NCBI RefSeq assembly: GCF_943734655.1
Contig: NC_071355.1
Span: 91,111,449 to 91,175,448 of the forward strand
Length of the DNA: 64,000 bases
Direction: 5' to 3'
Source: Sabethes cyaneus
Lineage: Eukaryota; Arthropoda; Insecta; Diptera; Culicidae
A program made the position numbers and the translations under genes. Shown here one piece after another: positions 33,888 through 44,892 of the stretch. The notes beneath the pieces are model-generated. The model was given only the letters and a program-made list of their open reading frames with translations. It searched no databases and was not told where the DNA came from. The first letter of the stretch is position 1. Each line of letters opens with the position of its first letter.

Positions 33888-35005
33888 TATACTGCCCATA
33901 AATGCATAACAGTCCCATTTGACTTTTCACCATTTTTGAGATAAACTTGGGAATCATCTTTAAATTAACTGTTCTTTCAATATTTCAAACAAAAAAGTTA
34001 TGTTTGTTCCGAAGATGTTGAAAAAAATATCAAACTATGTCAGTCCCATATTACAAATAAACGCATAACAGTCACAGTAAAAATATATCAATAAGTATCT
34101 GTTTTTTGGAAATACCTGGACCGATTCGACTGCAGCAACTACCAAACGGAAGATTTTATGGCCTAGAAGAACACTATTGAGGAGAATTTGGATCGGATGT
34201 ACGATTCCGAAGTTACAGTGGGAACAAGTTCCGGAATATATGGGACTTGAACATAGAAGCACCTTGAATCACAACAAACCCATCATGTGACGCCTATAAA
34301 TACATGGATTTGCAAATCTAGTCGTATAAAGTGTTCAAGACGTCATTGGCCACATCTAAACATGTCCGTGAATGTTCCAGATACCTCTACGAGGATCAGT
34401 TTCTGAATTTAACTATAATGCACCATGAGACTTCTCTAAGTTGGTACTCGAAATTGCAAAACTAGTTTGAAATAGTTCATTTGTTGTCACATATACATAG
34501 TGTCCAGGGTCGCATTGGTCATACGCGGACACGTTATGGGACCTCACTGTAAACTCAAGATAACAAATTACAATAAAATGGGAGAAAATGCCAGGAAGAG
34601 ATTTGAGTCAAAAAGGACATTTTGAATAATTGAATTGAACGAGCACGTGAATTATCAAAATAACAACGAGACGTGGTTTTGAAAGTAATGCCGAGACAAC
34701 GCAAGGATCAAGGCATGCTGTGGCTGTGACTGTTATGCGTTTATTCTTGCTTATTCAGGCACAAATAAACGCATATCAGTAACTTCGGCAGTTTTTCTAA
34801 GTTTTGGAACAAATTTTAGGTCACTTGTGAACATATTGCTTGTAAAAGTATTCTGTTATGTACATTCAAGTGATTTTATGACGATTTGGACGATTTGTTT
34901 CTAAAATCGATTCAATATTAAAGAAAAATTGTCGTGGCTTCAACAGCGTTTTTCGTAGTTGCACGTTTTTGCAGATGTGACTGTCTTCCATTTATGGGCA
35001 GTATA
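33888..35005. mobile_element. MITE inserted in the BEL relic
   Basis: The inverted termini TATACTGCCCATAAATG are found at 33888 and, reversed, ending at 35005. The motif (A)CGCATAACAGTC(A) or its complement recurs inside (about 33905, 34065, 34730, 34768). It splits the BEL relic between the RNase H and integrase parts. 1.1 kb, no coding. Confidence 0.7.
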
Positions 35006-35319
35006 CTAACCACGAAATACAGAGAGACTCCTGAGCCAGGAAGAGCTTGAGGGGGCTGGTAACTATTAGCGGTGCTCGGTACAGGTGAAAGCAAGCCCGG
35101 GCAAAGTGGCAGCGCTGAAAACCGAAGGCTCAAAGAATGCGATAGGGAAACCTGCAAAGTTTAGAGATTCTTCTTCCTTGACGACCGAGGAGCTGTGTGT
35201 GTGAAGCCATACGAAACCAACGATTTCAAATATCTGAAAGTCCGGGCGCAAAAGCATCGTCTGTTGTACTTTATTGGATGCCCACCATGGCAAGTTTTTA
35301 CATGTAAACTGAGAAATTA

Positions 35320-35465
35320 TTGTAAATGAGCTCAAGCAGCGATTCCACGTGTCGAGCTTGCATCGTCGTCGAACGAATCGTTAAGAAGTATCTATACTGC
35401 AAGTTCGGGAGTACGAAGCCGATTGTCATGACGCCACTATTTTCATCTCGACACACCCCAGCTAA
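35320..35465 (+). mobile_element. Decayed BEL/Pao integrase zinc-finger fragment
   Basis: Reads ELKQRFHVSSLHR, then, after a one-base shift, RIVKKYLYCKFGSTKPIVMT, comparable to the second half of the HHCC finger and 'KPIMP' region of BEL integrases. In line with the fragments on either side. Confidence 0.65.
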
Positions 35466-35626
35466 CACAACATCGTAATAGAAAGTTAACATTAAATCGT
35501 ATGCATGTCGATTTCACATTGGAATGTATAATGATTAGAGTATGTTAAAACAAAGTGAACACTAAGTTGTTTCGCAGTCGTACCTGTCCTCATATACAAC
35601 TCATGACCACGAATTATAAAGTAGTA

Positions 35627-35781
35627 TAACTTTTTGGGAAATGGCGTATGTAGTCAAACCAAAATCGCAACAAATTTTCAGTTACTCTCGGACGTTTCGC
35701 TTTTTATTTTTAACGTCGGAGAGTAACTGAAAACTTGTTACGATTTTGGTTTGACTACATACGCCATTTCCCAAAAAGTTA
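35627..35781. repeat. Near-perfect palindromic hairpin
   Basis: The left arm TAACTTTTTGGGAAATGGCG... and the right arm ending at 35781 pair over about 69 bp with one or two mismatches and a ~16-bp T-rich loop. AAAGTAGTAT occurs on each side (35618-35627, 35811-35820), possibly a remnant duplication. Probably a small foldback element or young MITE. Confidence 0.85.
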
Positions 35782-36039
35782 CAAACAACAATTAGTCGAC
35801 ACCATACTTTAAAGTAGTATAGATGATTGCAATATTAAGTTATATCTTGATCATATATCCAGAAGTATTATGTTGCGTGTTTTAAAAACCACGCAAGATA
35901 GAATTATAAAGGATGGTCAAAATTTTCGCACGCATATTACCTCTACTTCGGTACTTATATGTTCTTATGTGGAGTTAAATATAACTCGTTCAGAAATAAT
36001 TTCGTATATCTCGATTACAAAATCGAGATATACCTTTGG

Positions 36040-36970
36040 TGGGTATTGTTTACTGGGACCCCACACCTGCGCCCTTTCTCATTTGTCGGGATTTTGGACC
36101 AGTACAAGTTCGGATTGGCCGAAGCGTAGTTTTATTTACTTGTTTATCCATACTAGCTGTCCATTGGCCTATGAGGTCATCTATACGTTGTTATCGGATT
36201 CCTGCTGATCGCTGATCGGTTCATCGCTCGTCGATGGGCACCTTGGTTGTGAGATCAATAGCACGACAATGGTTTCCAGGGTGCTAGCCGTCAGTTGCGA
36301 ACAGAAATCAATGGCACCCGTACCATTCGAAACATTCACCAATGTGAATGTGGGTTTTCAATCCGCCTTGAGTTCCACACTTCAGTGGGCGTTGGGAGCC
36401 ACTAGTACGGAGTGTCATAACTGTGCCAAAAGCCTGTTCCGCTCACAGAATCTAGATGACGATACATTGTTGATGAAACCGAATTCATCGTGAACTCACG
36501 ACTTTTGACGTTCGTCTCAGTTCAAGCTGGCGATTAAGAGGCACTCACCCCTAGCCATAGTTCATAGTTTTGAGCTCTAACCAACCTCCGTAGACGTTAA
36601 CAGAAGTCAATCGAGCTGCGAGAACCAATTAGGGCATAGTGAGGCAACTGATTGATCAGTTTTGGACAAGATGGACAAGACCGGAGTATTTGGCTATAAT
36701 CGGTCACCATTCCAAATGGTAGGAGGAGTTAAAGGTCTGATTTCGTCCGTTATTCCAAGACACATCGGAAGGATGCGTTAAGCTTGGGTGTAATCATTAA
36801 ATGGATACGTCAATCGGTTTCGAAGCTGGTGGTGCTGGCTGCGGAAGCAGCTGATAAAGCGGAACCGGAATTTCCACAACACGGGCCAGGGGATGTTGAA
36901 GACGCAGTAAACGGAACGGCTTAGTCGACCGACTTAGTATCTTTGCGGTCAACAGTGACCGATAAAGATT
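36040..36970 (+). mobile_element. Decayed BEL/Pao integrase core and C terminus
   Basis: Broken frames give TRAVH-like and SDSC segments (36140-36210), RFIARR-like (36215-36235), then ETEFIVNSRLLTFVSVQ (36480-36530, the 'EAVLNSRPLTFV' block) and EALTPSH. Next come VRQLIDQFWTRWTRPEYLA (36645-36700) and SVSKLVVLAAE (36815-36850). The order fits integrase core through C-terminal domain. No LTR could be identified after it. Confidence 0.75.
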
Positions 36971-37078
36971 GGCGGTTGGATGGCATTGGGAATTAAAAAC
37001 AAACGATAAAAGGTTAAAGTCAGAACGTCAATTAACGTAGATAGGAGCACCAGCATGGCTATCTAAAATTTCTCGATA

Positions 37079-37498
37079 AAGCAACCTCGATTCAAAGCAA
37101 CTTTGATATAACGTAACTCGATATAAGATAACTTTTACCTCGATATAAAGTAATGTTTTTAAAACAACTGTATTAACTTTAATTGTGGTGTAACCTCGCA
37201 TTACTACTGTGCAAAAATTATTTCTAATTCTTAGATGTTGTAAGTTATGATAAAATTTCGTTATTTAGATTTCCAAATTTCAATTAACAAAATCTTTACA
37301 CACTCTTCGCTTCTTCATATTTCTTAATGAATCAATCAAACTACAACACCAATCATCGTGAAATTTGAAAGTTAACGGTTTGAACGGCTTCCCTTTCATT
37401 TACAATCAATTTTGTTCGAATAGGAATGAATTTCGTTTTTGCTTCGATATAACGTAACGAAAATAAAAATAAAGTTGCTTTACATCGAGGTATTGCTG
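37079..37498. mobile_element. pogo-like MITE with CGATATAACGTAAC motif
   Basis: TA flanks (37077-37078, 37499-37500). The right terminus read inward is CAGCAATACCTCGATGTAAA; the left is AAGCAACCTCGATTCAAAGC, both followed by GCAACTTT. The motif GATATAACGTAAC recurs at about 37110 and 37445, with variants between. The terminus resembles pogo/Tigger ends (CAGTAATACCTCG-type) by memory. Confidence 0.75.
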
Positions 37499-37500
37499 TA

Positions 37501-38804
37501 ATATCATTATTCTACCACTAATTATAATTTGAATTCATTGTTGAATTTGCCTGATATAAAGGAAACCGAATAGTAAGGAGTGGAAATCATTTATATATGC
37601 AAGATGTAAATTAAAACCAATACGTGGATGCAGCCCAGGAACTGATTTGAAAGATGGTGGGAAAATTTAAAAGTCAAGTATTTTATTGACTAAAATGACG
37701 CAATTTAATCGTAATACTTTATGCACATCATAAAACTGAATACTTTTTGTCATAGATGCTATAGTAAGTTAGAGAAAGCAATCGAACAGTAGTGGGCAAA
37801 AATCGAAAGGCTGTGATGAAGAAAACTGATTGGATCCGCATCAAGCTTTTGTTTTTAAAAGGCAAGTCAGAGTGCGATGAATGTTTGAAATGTTTCGTTT
37901 GCTGCACAGTAACCTATTTTTATTTATAATTTCTATAGGCATACATCCATAATCCATGAATTAGCTTTTTTAAAATTGCTCGAAAGAACTGTGCATTTAT
38001 ATAACTAACTTTTCTTTCTTTATACTGGTTATTCCACTTACAGAGAGTTCTCCTGTCTCCTATTCATAGAATTGAGACCATTGTTAGTGAAATCGTTGGT
38101 TTTCGAACTGGTTGAGAAAGACGAACCTGCAGATTTATTAACTATTTGCGGATCAAGTCGGCGGAGTACGATTAAGTTAAACGAAATGAGTTGTGACAAA
38201 TATTGCCTGAATAAAACTTTCATAGGAAGCTGGATAAACTGAATTGAATGAGGCTGAAGGGACCATGACAATTCTTACGTCAGCGCATAACTGAAGTTAA
38301 AGCTTGACTGTAAGACAATCCATGCAGAAGAACAGCAAACTAAAAATAGGAGCATAAAATTCGCAGGCAGAATTTTCACCTTGGTGGACTAAGAATCTAA
38401 CAGTTGTACTATGCGTATTCAAAATTAAATAAAAAATAGCATACTTCATGATGCACAATTTGAAATGATGGAGATCATCGATGTCGATGACCATCCAAAC
38501 GCGTTGAAAGACGAAGGAAGCCGTAATAAATAAGGCGTTTGCATTAAGTAGTAAGAAAAAGCGGACGCATGGTTGCTTTAAAATTTGCATTGCAGTACTT
38601 CCGAAAAATTCTTTAATCCTAAGTTTGATTTCCAGTGTAAAATCCTAGTCAATTGTTTGATTCAAACATCCGGACCTGCTATTATAGATCGCTAAATCGT
38701 AAGGACTGCATTTCATTGGACTACCAACGACTTTTTCAGATTGACGAACGAAAAAATTTCGTTCAGAGTAACTTCTCCTGTTGCTGACTACGGCTTTGGC
38801 TTAC
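37501..38804. other. Intronic DNA upstream of the 29-kb intron donor, nothing recognised
   Basis: Moderately long minus-strand frames at 38038-38271 and 38297-38590 show hydrophobic stretches but no family resemblance and no shared splicing logic. Not called as genes. Confidence 0.4.
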
Positions 38805-38943
38805 CGAGAATGGCACGCAGATGTCCTTCCAGGGTCTGCAGGATTGTCATCTTGATTTCCTTCACCGATTTTCCCAGAAATTGTTCGCTGGCGGTACCGA
38901 GCAGCTCGTCGGCCTGATGGTGAAAATAATAGACGTTCATCAT
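38805..38943 (-). CDS. Flo2: Flo2, exon linking N-terminal and SPFH parts
   Basis: 139 nt. After the acceptor (TTTTTCTTGTAG, AG at 38945-38944) it reads MMNVYYFHHQADELLGTASE, QFLGKSVKEIKMTILQTLEG and HLRAIL plus one base of a Gly codon. The donor GTAAGC starts at 38804. The part from ADELLGTASEQFLG onwards is strongly conserved; the first ten residues (MMNVYYFHHQ) fall where insect flotillin-2 isoforms vary. Both phases fit the neighbouring exons exactly. Confidence 0.95.
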
Positions 38944-38945
38944 CT

Positions 38946-40170
38946 ACAAGAAAAAGAAATGAAAAAACGCAGGGAATGAGATACGGCTATCCGTCCGTGA
39001 GGGCCCGTTTGCCGTCTACAGAGCTGCATTTTGTCTACTCTCGGGATGGCGTGTGTGAGTATCATTTGCGCTAATTTCGGCAACAAACACAAGGAGCACG
39101 AGTGTTTAACGGTAACCGGTGAAGGTGAATGTGTTTTTTGCTCTAGAAAGATTTTGCCATGTTTCAAAAAATCATGTAAGCTAACTAAGTGAAACACACG
39201 ACATGACTAGCGAAACGAAAACGTATCTGACTATAGTGAATCTTCTATCCGATCGTTCAATCGATGCAAACACGCTTCTAAATAATCAATTCACTTCCTT
39301 TATCACTCAGTTTAATCTTAAAACTATTGCAAAACAATCAATTGCTTGGAAAATAAAAATCTTACCAAAAATACAAAATTCAAAGAAGAATTCGGTAAAA
39401 CCATAAACTCAAGTAAAACGGAAACGGAAACTCTACAATGACGGATAGTGGTGTGGAGGAATGGGGGTGAGCTTTTTTCATTTCTTTTTCATGTAGTTAT
39501 GCTGTAGAAATAAAAAATATATTTGGTAAAGGTGGCACTACAAATAAAAACAAAATAAAAACAAAAATAATATATTACTGCTTATATAATCAAGAAAATA
39601 CGGCGATGTAGAACTTTGCCAAATTATTTAAAAGTGTAACCGAAATTGTTAATACCAGTGCTATCGTTAGAATTACAGCCTATAAATTACAACTGAGACA
39701 AATGAATTTATTCAAATCAAACAGACTTTCAAAATATCAAATGCGAGTATCGTTCAACAATGATTTACATTCGAAATAGTAGAAGCAAACAACGAATAAT
39801 CATTCCTGTTTTGTTGTGGTAATAAACTAATGTTAAGCTGTGTTTTTCTGAAAATAAAATTACAAAAAAGTAAAATTGGTACTTTAAAGCATGATTGGTG
39901 ATTTGATGAGATTTGTAGGTAAAGCTGTTTGAAAATCCGACCCAGCCTATTTGAAACTTCCTGGTAAATTACACATAAATTACACTCCTGGTGAATTATG
40001 TGACTTCATGGATTTAGATGTAATGAAGTTGACGCATTGTAGTTCTTAACTTGCAGTACCTGATTTTCAAACAATTTTCCGAGGTACTATTTACAGATTC
40101 TGAATAAACGCCTAACCTGGCTTTAAAGTACAATAAATTTTTTCGTGTTAATTCAGCAATATTTGTCAAA
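38946..40170. other. Flo2 intron, nothing recognised
   Basis: AT-rich; A-rich tract at about 39540-39570. No gene. Confidence 0.4.
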
Positions 40171-40178
40171 GCCTTGTT

Positions 40179-40569
40179 CAGGGATGGTACAATCACTTTG
40201 ATTCAATTTACATTCATTTGACAGTACCGTCTCAGTCATGCAGAATTTGAAAAAGTTATATTTGGGACGATTGAAGAACTAGTTATTATCTACAACTTTT
40301 CTGACAAAAGTATTGCTGTATCTTTTGTATTTACGGTGCTACAATGCTAGTACTCTTTAGTGACTAAGTGATCGTTCATTTAGTCCTTAACGAGTTACTA
40401 ACATTGTAGCGCCGTAACGACAAAAGATACAGTAAAACTTTATTCAGCAAAATTGTAGATAATAACTAATTCTAGAAATGTCTCATATAAAACTTTGTTA
40501 AATTTTGTTTGGCAGTCTCAGTACTGTCAAATGAATGTGAATTGAGTCAAAGTGATCGTGCCATCCCTG
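40179..40569. mobile_element. hAT-type palindromic MITE
   Basis: A 391-bp, almost fully palindromic element. It begins CAGGGATGGTACAATCACTT and ends with the inverse (ATCCCTG). The flanking octamers GCCTTGTT (40171-40178) and GCCTTGTC (40570-40577) match at 7 of 8, the 8-bp duplication of hAT transposases. CAGGGATGG is a typical hAT terminus. Confidence 0.88.
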
Positions 40570-40580
40570 GCCTTGTCGAT

Positions 40581-41166
40581 AAGGGGCTGCCCATTCGGTA
40601 TAATGCTATTTGGCATAATACTTCAAACATCATTTTTTGACCAAAAGGTCGCTAGATTGATCAGGGTGAGAAGGTCGCAAGCCGCGAGTGTTTACTTGCA
40701 GTTGGAAGCGCAGATCAACTCTTTCTAGGTTTATTCGTTGCATTTCCTCACATGATTTCGTTTCTGTTAGCAAATTTGGCCACAATATCAAAGCTTGGCA
40801 AAGACTTTTATAACTCTTGAGCTTTGTAAACGACACACAGTCTGAGAAAAAAGAAAAAGAGGAGAAAATTTTATTTTTTCAGCTATCTTTTTTTCTTCTT
40901 TTTCTTTTTTCGCAAGCTGTGGTTTGTTTACAAAGCTCAAAAGTTGTGAAAGTCTTCGCACAGCAGTGGCCTTTTATTTCGTCGAAGTTGTTCCACGCCG
41001 CACTAGAATGCTTATGTTTTTCGGCCACTTGTCGTGGTCGGATCATTATAAACTTAGTATCAAAATAAGCGGAAAATACTGTAGAATCAAAATCTGAATG
41101 ATGATGTCCCCTTAAGCCAACAAGTCGTTATGCCAAATGACTTTATGCCACACAGATTAGCCCCTT
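40581..41166. mobile_element. MITE adjacent to the hAT element
   Basis: The terminal inverted repeat AAGGGGCT is followed by similar words (TTTGGCATA inverted). GTCGAT is present on both sides (40575-40580, 41167-41172), a 6-bp duplication candidate. It contains an internal inverted repeat (about 40790-40830 with 40915-40955, GAGCTTTGTAAAC). 586 bp, no coding. Confidence 0.7.
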
Positions 41167-41172
41167 GTCGAT

Positions 41173-42248
41173 AAGTGTTGTCATTTGAGTCGAAAATAAA
41201 AGAAAGCTTTAAAATCGAATTTTGAATGCAAAACGTTAAAGTTAGCAAACTTTGGCATATTTAAGATACCAATTATTTTTAACCCAGTAGAAGTTCAAAC
41301 TACGGATATTTTTATTTTTAATATGTGGAATCTGTCAATTATTGCGCAAAAAAGCCTTTTTCGTGCCTACTCGGATAACGAAAATAAAAATAATTATAAT
41401 AATTAAACAAAATAACCCACTAAACTTATATGTCAAAAACCAAATACCAGCAGTAGTTGGTCAGTGGTAGAGTGAAGGGAAAGATAAGTCAAAACCAATG
41501 ATATGATATTGACACAGATATAGGTGTTTCGTACGTTCACTAAACTACATAATACAGCATTAAAAGTTCAATAAAACAGCACATCGATCACAACAAGCAG
41601 ATTACCAGCAGAGGTACAAAACATAAGACTAACTACTATAAAACTTACTTTGTCATATTTAATCTAAAATAAAGAAAGGCTATTAGGATGTTCGTTTATA
41701 ATATATGTGGATTTGCATGCTATGGACGGTTCAATTGTAAAAACCTTGAACGTAATTTACAATAATTGATCACTTCATCATTGTGTATTCTAGGCATTAG
41801 TTTCGAACAGAATGTATTTTGATTATTCGTTTGAGTTTTTTTAATTTAACGCGGTTTGCGTATTTTGTTTATTAAAAATGGAAAAAATAAGTATAAAATG
41901 TTTTGTTGAAATTTTTAGGCAAATCGAGTAATGAATCTTGGCAGTAAATAATAGAAAAACGAAGGAAAAATGGAAAAAATTGGGTTTTTCTCCAAATCAA
42001 CTCAATAAAGTATTTCTTACGCTTCACTAATTCAATTGTAACGCAAACTACGAAGCCGTTTAATTATGCTGTAAAACAAGTTTGGCTGTAGTAAAAATTT
42101 CACCAGCTAAATAATCATTCGCTATACTTTACTCAAAGAGCTGCGCCTAGCAGTCAGCTCGCACTAGGAAATGGGGATGCACTATACATGGGTATGGCTT
42201 TCATTGTCAGTCTATACACAAGAACAGTACCGCTGTGGGTGGAAATAC
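41173..42248. other. Flo2 intron, nothing recognised
   Basis: AT-rich with no gene or clear element. Confidence 0.4.
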
Positions 42249-42436
42249 CTTCATTATTTTACACTGTGCAACACCTGTCACTGTTAGTGGGACTCCCTGG
42301 GCAGTTTCCACCATTTCGCACATTGGATTCAGCGTCATGACTTCCAGCGAAAGCCGCTGGACGTCAGTTACCAACCACCAGGCCCATGCCCAGCCGCCGA
42401 CGATTGTACGCTTCTTTGTTGATCCGCAGCATCCAC
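42249..42436 (-). CDS. Flo2: Flo2, N-terminal exon (second coding exon)
   Basis: 188 nt in phase: two bases, then GCCGSTKKR-type sequence starting Gly-Cys-Cys-Gly, then TIVGGWAWAWWLVTDVQRLS, LEVMTLNPMCEMVETAQGVP and LTVTGVAQCKIMK. The Gly-Cys-Cys and tryptophan-rich hydrophobic patch are the flotillin-2 membrane-association region (palmitoylation and first hydrophobic hairpin) and the start of the SPFH domain. The acceptor AG is at 42438-42437 after TTCCTTC; the donor GTATTT is less canonical but keeps phase 0. The previous exon must end in one base of a Gly codon. Confidence 0.96.
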
Positions 42437-42438
42437 CT

Positions 42439-43559
42439 GAAGGAAGAGAGTAAAAACGGAGTGTGAGTTTAGCAGATTGATTCGCCTCTATCAATGAGTG
42501 GAAAATCGATGTGAAACCCTCGTGAAACGCTATTCAAATATGAGGTGCAGTGAATCTTATCATAATCTTACTGTACTCAAAGTATAAGATCATCGTTGGA
42601 TACCAACAATTAGGTTTTTTGTAACTTCTTTTACCCCGTCTACCAATTGGGATGATTTGATGGCGTAAATTGATCAAAACCAGTATCTCTCCAATTTAAA
42701 TTTATGTGTGTATGCAAAAATGTCTGCTATGTTTTCAAAAAACCTCTAAATGGAACTATGTAGGTAGTTTCATTATTATTTGCGATGCTAGAGTGCGAGC
42801 TAATAAGTTAAAGAAATTTGATACTTGTCCGTTAGTTTGGATTAGTGAGACGATGCTTCAACGTTCAGTTTTACCAGATGGCAGCATTATAACACAGGTT
42901 AAAACTATAGCGTGATCATACCTCCTGTGAACAGAGAGAAATAATGTACACGATGAAAACAAATCGGGATGTTTCATAAACCAGAATATCTGCCGCTACC
43001 GTTACAAACAGCATGAGTATCACCGCTTAAAGACAAACAAAAATATGCATGATATGACAAATATGTGAACAATAAAATGATATATGATAAATAATTTTCG
43101 AAATTTGCATCACTGCAGTATGACAAATAGCATGAATTATTTATTAATCTCTAGAATGACCAACTATATTCAGTAGAATTTCCCCAGCAGCGCACGAGTC
43201 TAATGAAAGAAGCTTCAGCTCTCCCAATCGAGATATCTCTGAAGTGACATTTGACGCTTTTTTCCTCTAGCTCTAACAAGGCCTTCGGAAATAGAACGGT
43301 AATCAATGAAATAAAATGGTAACGAGAGTAGCTCGATTACCATTTTCTTTACCATACGTTTTATTGTATAATGCATGTTACCCGGTTACTTGCTATTTAT
43401 TATGACTACTATTGTATAACTATCAAATCAAATTATATGTGAGGTAACTCTGTGCCTACAATGTGCTACACTGTTTGAGTTAATCTAACGATCTAACATA
43501 TTGACCTCTGGAATTAATTCTTCGTAATTGTTAATTGTTGATTTTTCGTTGGAAAAAAC
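42439..43559. other. Flo2 upstream intron, nothing recognised
   Basis: AT-rich. No match to the expected first coding exon. Confidence 0.4.
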
Positions 43560-43740
43560 TTGATTACCGGCAATCTTTGCGAGTAACTATTTCGCGGATT
43601 TCATCACAGACTCCCAGAGGCCACCGTGATGTGGTGAATTAGCTGGTGTGAAATACCAGTTCAATCCTCTATCGGCCAAAAAATTATCCACGGTATTGAT
43701 GCTTTGCTAGACGTTATGAAGGTATTTGCATAAGCACGTC
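43560..43740 (-). mobile_element. BEL/Pao integrase fragment
   Basis: The minus strand reads NTVDNFLADRGLNWYFTPAN then SPHHGGLWESVMKSA, the conserved integrase stretch '...W.F.PP.SPH.GGLWE..VKS'. It is independent of the plus-strand BEL relic at 33-37 kb and in the opposite orientation. Only this core is readable. Confidence 0.75.
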
Positions 43741-44892
43741 CTTGCTGTAAACGCAGCTGACTAAATCAGCCCAAAATGTCACTAGATCATCATGGAACTT
43801 GATGAAGAGTGAAATCCGTTCCACTGTTTATTGTTTGAGGCTTCAGATGGGTTCTCTTGTAGCAACACTTGTGGTCCTTCCGGAGATGAATTCGCCGCAT
43901 TGTAAAGCAATTTTTTCGCCAAAGCATAATCCGTGATGTTGGAATCAGTCTTGACTTCCCAAAGACTTGGTTTGTACTTTGAGGCGGTTTTGAAAGTTTA
44001 CTTTTACTTTTTAATCACTCGCGCCATAGAACTTCTAGCATATTTCATCAATTTTGCCATCTCCTGAATGGATCGATGATGGATATTGCAGGGGATTGTG
44101 CATAATTATTTTTCATTTCTCCTCTTACATGATGAATGTCTCGGAACCCTAATTTCAAACTACGAAAAAATATAGTGAGCAGTTCTTACAAACGAAAATA
44201 TGTTTTCCATCAACAATCCCGTTGATGTTCCCGAAACCGGTCGGTTTAAAAAGTCCGTTTTGTAAGAACTATAAGAGTTGTGTCCTGTTACGCTAAATGT
44301 AGATTTTTCAGGTCTTACGTTGCATGTAATAGAATTTGTAGTGAATCAGCAAAACCCTGACAAAAATTTGCATACTCGATTACGGGGGCGCCATTATCGC
44401 CAAAATGAAGTGCCCCGTTTCTGAATGATCTAAGCTTTAAACTGAAACCGATCTAGCATGCCATACATTGCCGATAGACAGGTATATACCACTACTAATG
44501 CCAGCCAATTGCAATACCAGGAAAAAAACAACCAATATATGCACGTGGAAGTAGCGCATCGGACGTCGTTCAACAAGAGCGAACATTTCGCTTGCGTCAG
44601 TCCGATGTCGTACGACAAACTTTTACTGTGGATAGACGATTTGGGGAGAAAAAGAAAAAAGAAAAAATACACCTCCTTATACTCCACCCTTCAATATGGC
44701 TGCTTGAGCCCTAATAATAAAGCCCTTGAAAATAACCAAGCAAAATTAGAAAAACTGGTATTAAGGGAATACATTAGTTTGAAGCACAATAACTTCTTTC
44801 CCTTTAGAGATAGAAATTTTCTTTCTTTGACAAAAACTCCTTAAATACCATTTTGAACAACTATTTCTTAGGATTTGTTTATTTTTGGCTTT
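43741..44892. other. Unassigned DNA, possibly more BEL remnant
   Basis: The minus strand at about 43820-43970 has a readable stretch (LWEVKTDSNITDYALAKKLL) that could be flanking retroelement coding sequence but is not identified. A short inverted repeat (AGTTCTTACAAACG) lies at 44179 and 44255-44270. Confidence 0.35.

Larger units (their letters stand above)
9481..38804 (-). other. Flo2: Large Flo2 intron (29.3 kb) filled with repeats
   Basis: The donor GTAAGC is at 38804 and below; the acceptor AG is at 9482-9481 after a T-run. No host exon was recognised inside. It contains LINE, SINE, pogo-like and BEL fragments and a complete Ty3/Gypsy element in the sense direction of Flo2. The size contrasts with the 61-71 bp introns of the 3' half of the gene. 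Confidence 0.85.
8350..42436 (-). other. Flo2: Flotillin-2 gene, visible part (six coding exons)
   Basis: Six exons join in phase into one flotillin-2 protein lacking only the first ~16 residues. From 5' to 3' the exon lengths are 188, 139, 217, 136, 399 and 180 nt, with introns of 3305, 29324, 71, 67 and 61 bp, all GT-AG. Adding a conventional 49-nt first coding exon gives about 435 residues, the usual insect length. Flotillin-2 is a membrane-raft scaffold on the cytoplasmic face of the plasma membrane and endosomes. It hetero-oligomerises with flotillin-1 and acts in endocytosis, signalling and adhesion. The first coding exon (Met-Gly with the myristoylation site) was searched for on the minus strand to the right edge and not found. 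The big intron carries a full Gypsy element in sense orientation. Confidence 0.93.

Noticed and set aside
38038..38590. Two minus-strand frames with hydrophobic stretches (receptor-like?)
   Set aside because: No recognisable receptor motif, no consistent splice join, and they lie in intron near a Flo2 exon; kept as unassigned.
44458..44844. 128-codon plus-strand frame
   Set aside because: Lys-rich low-complexity tail, no family resemblance, flanked by repeats.
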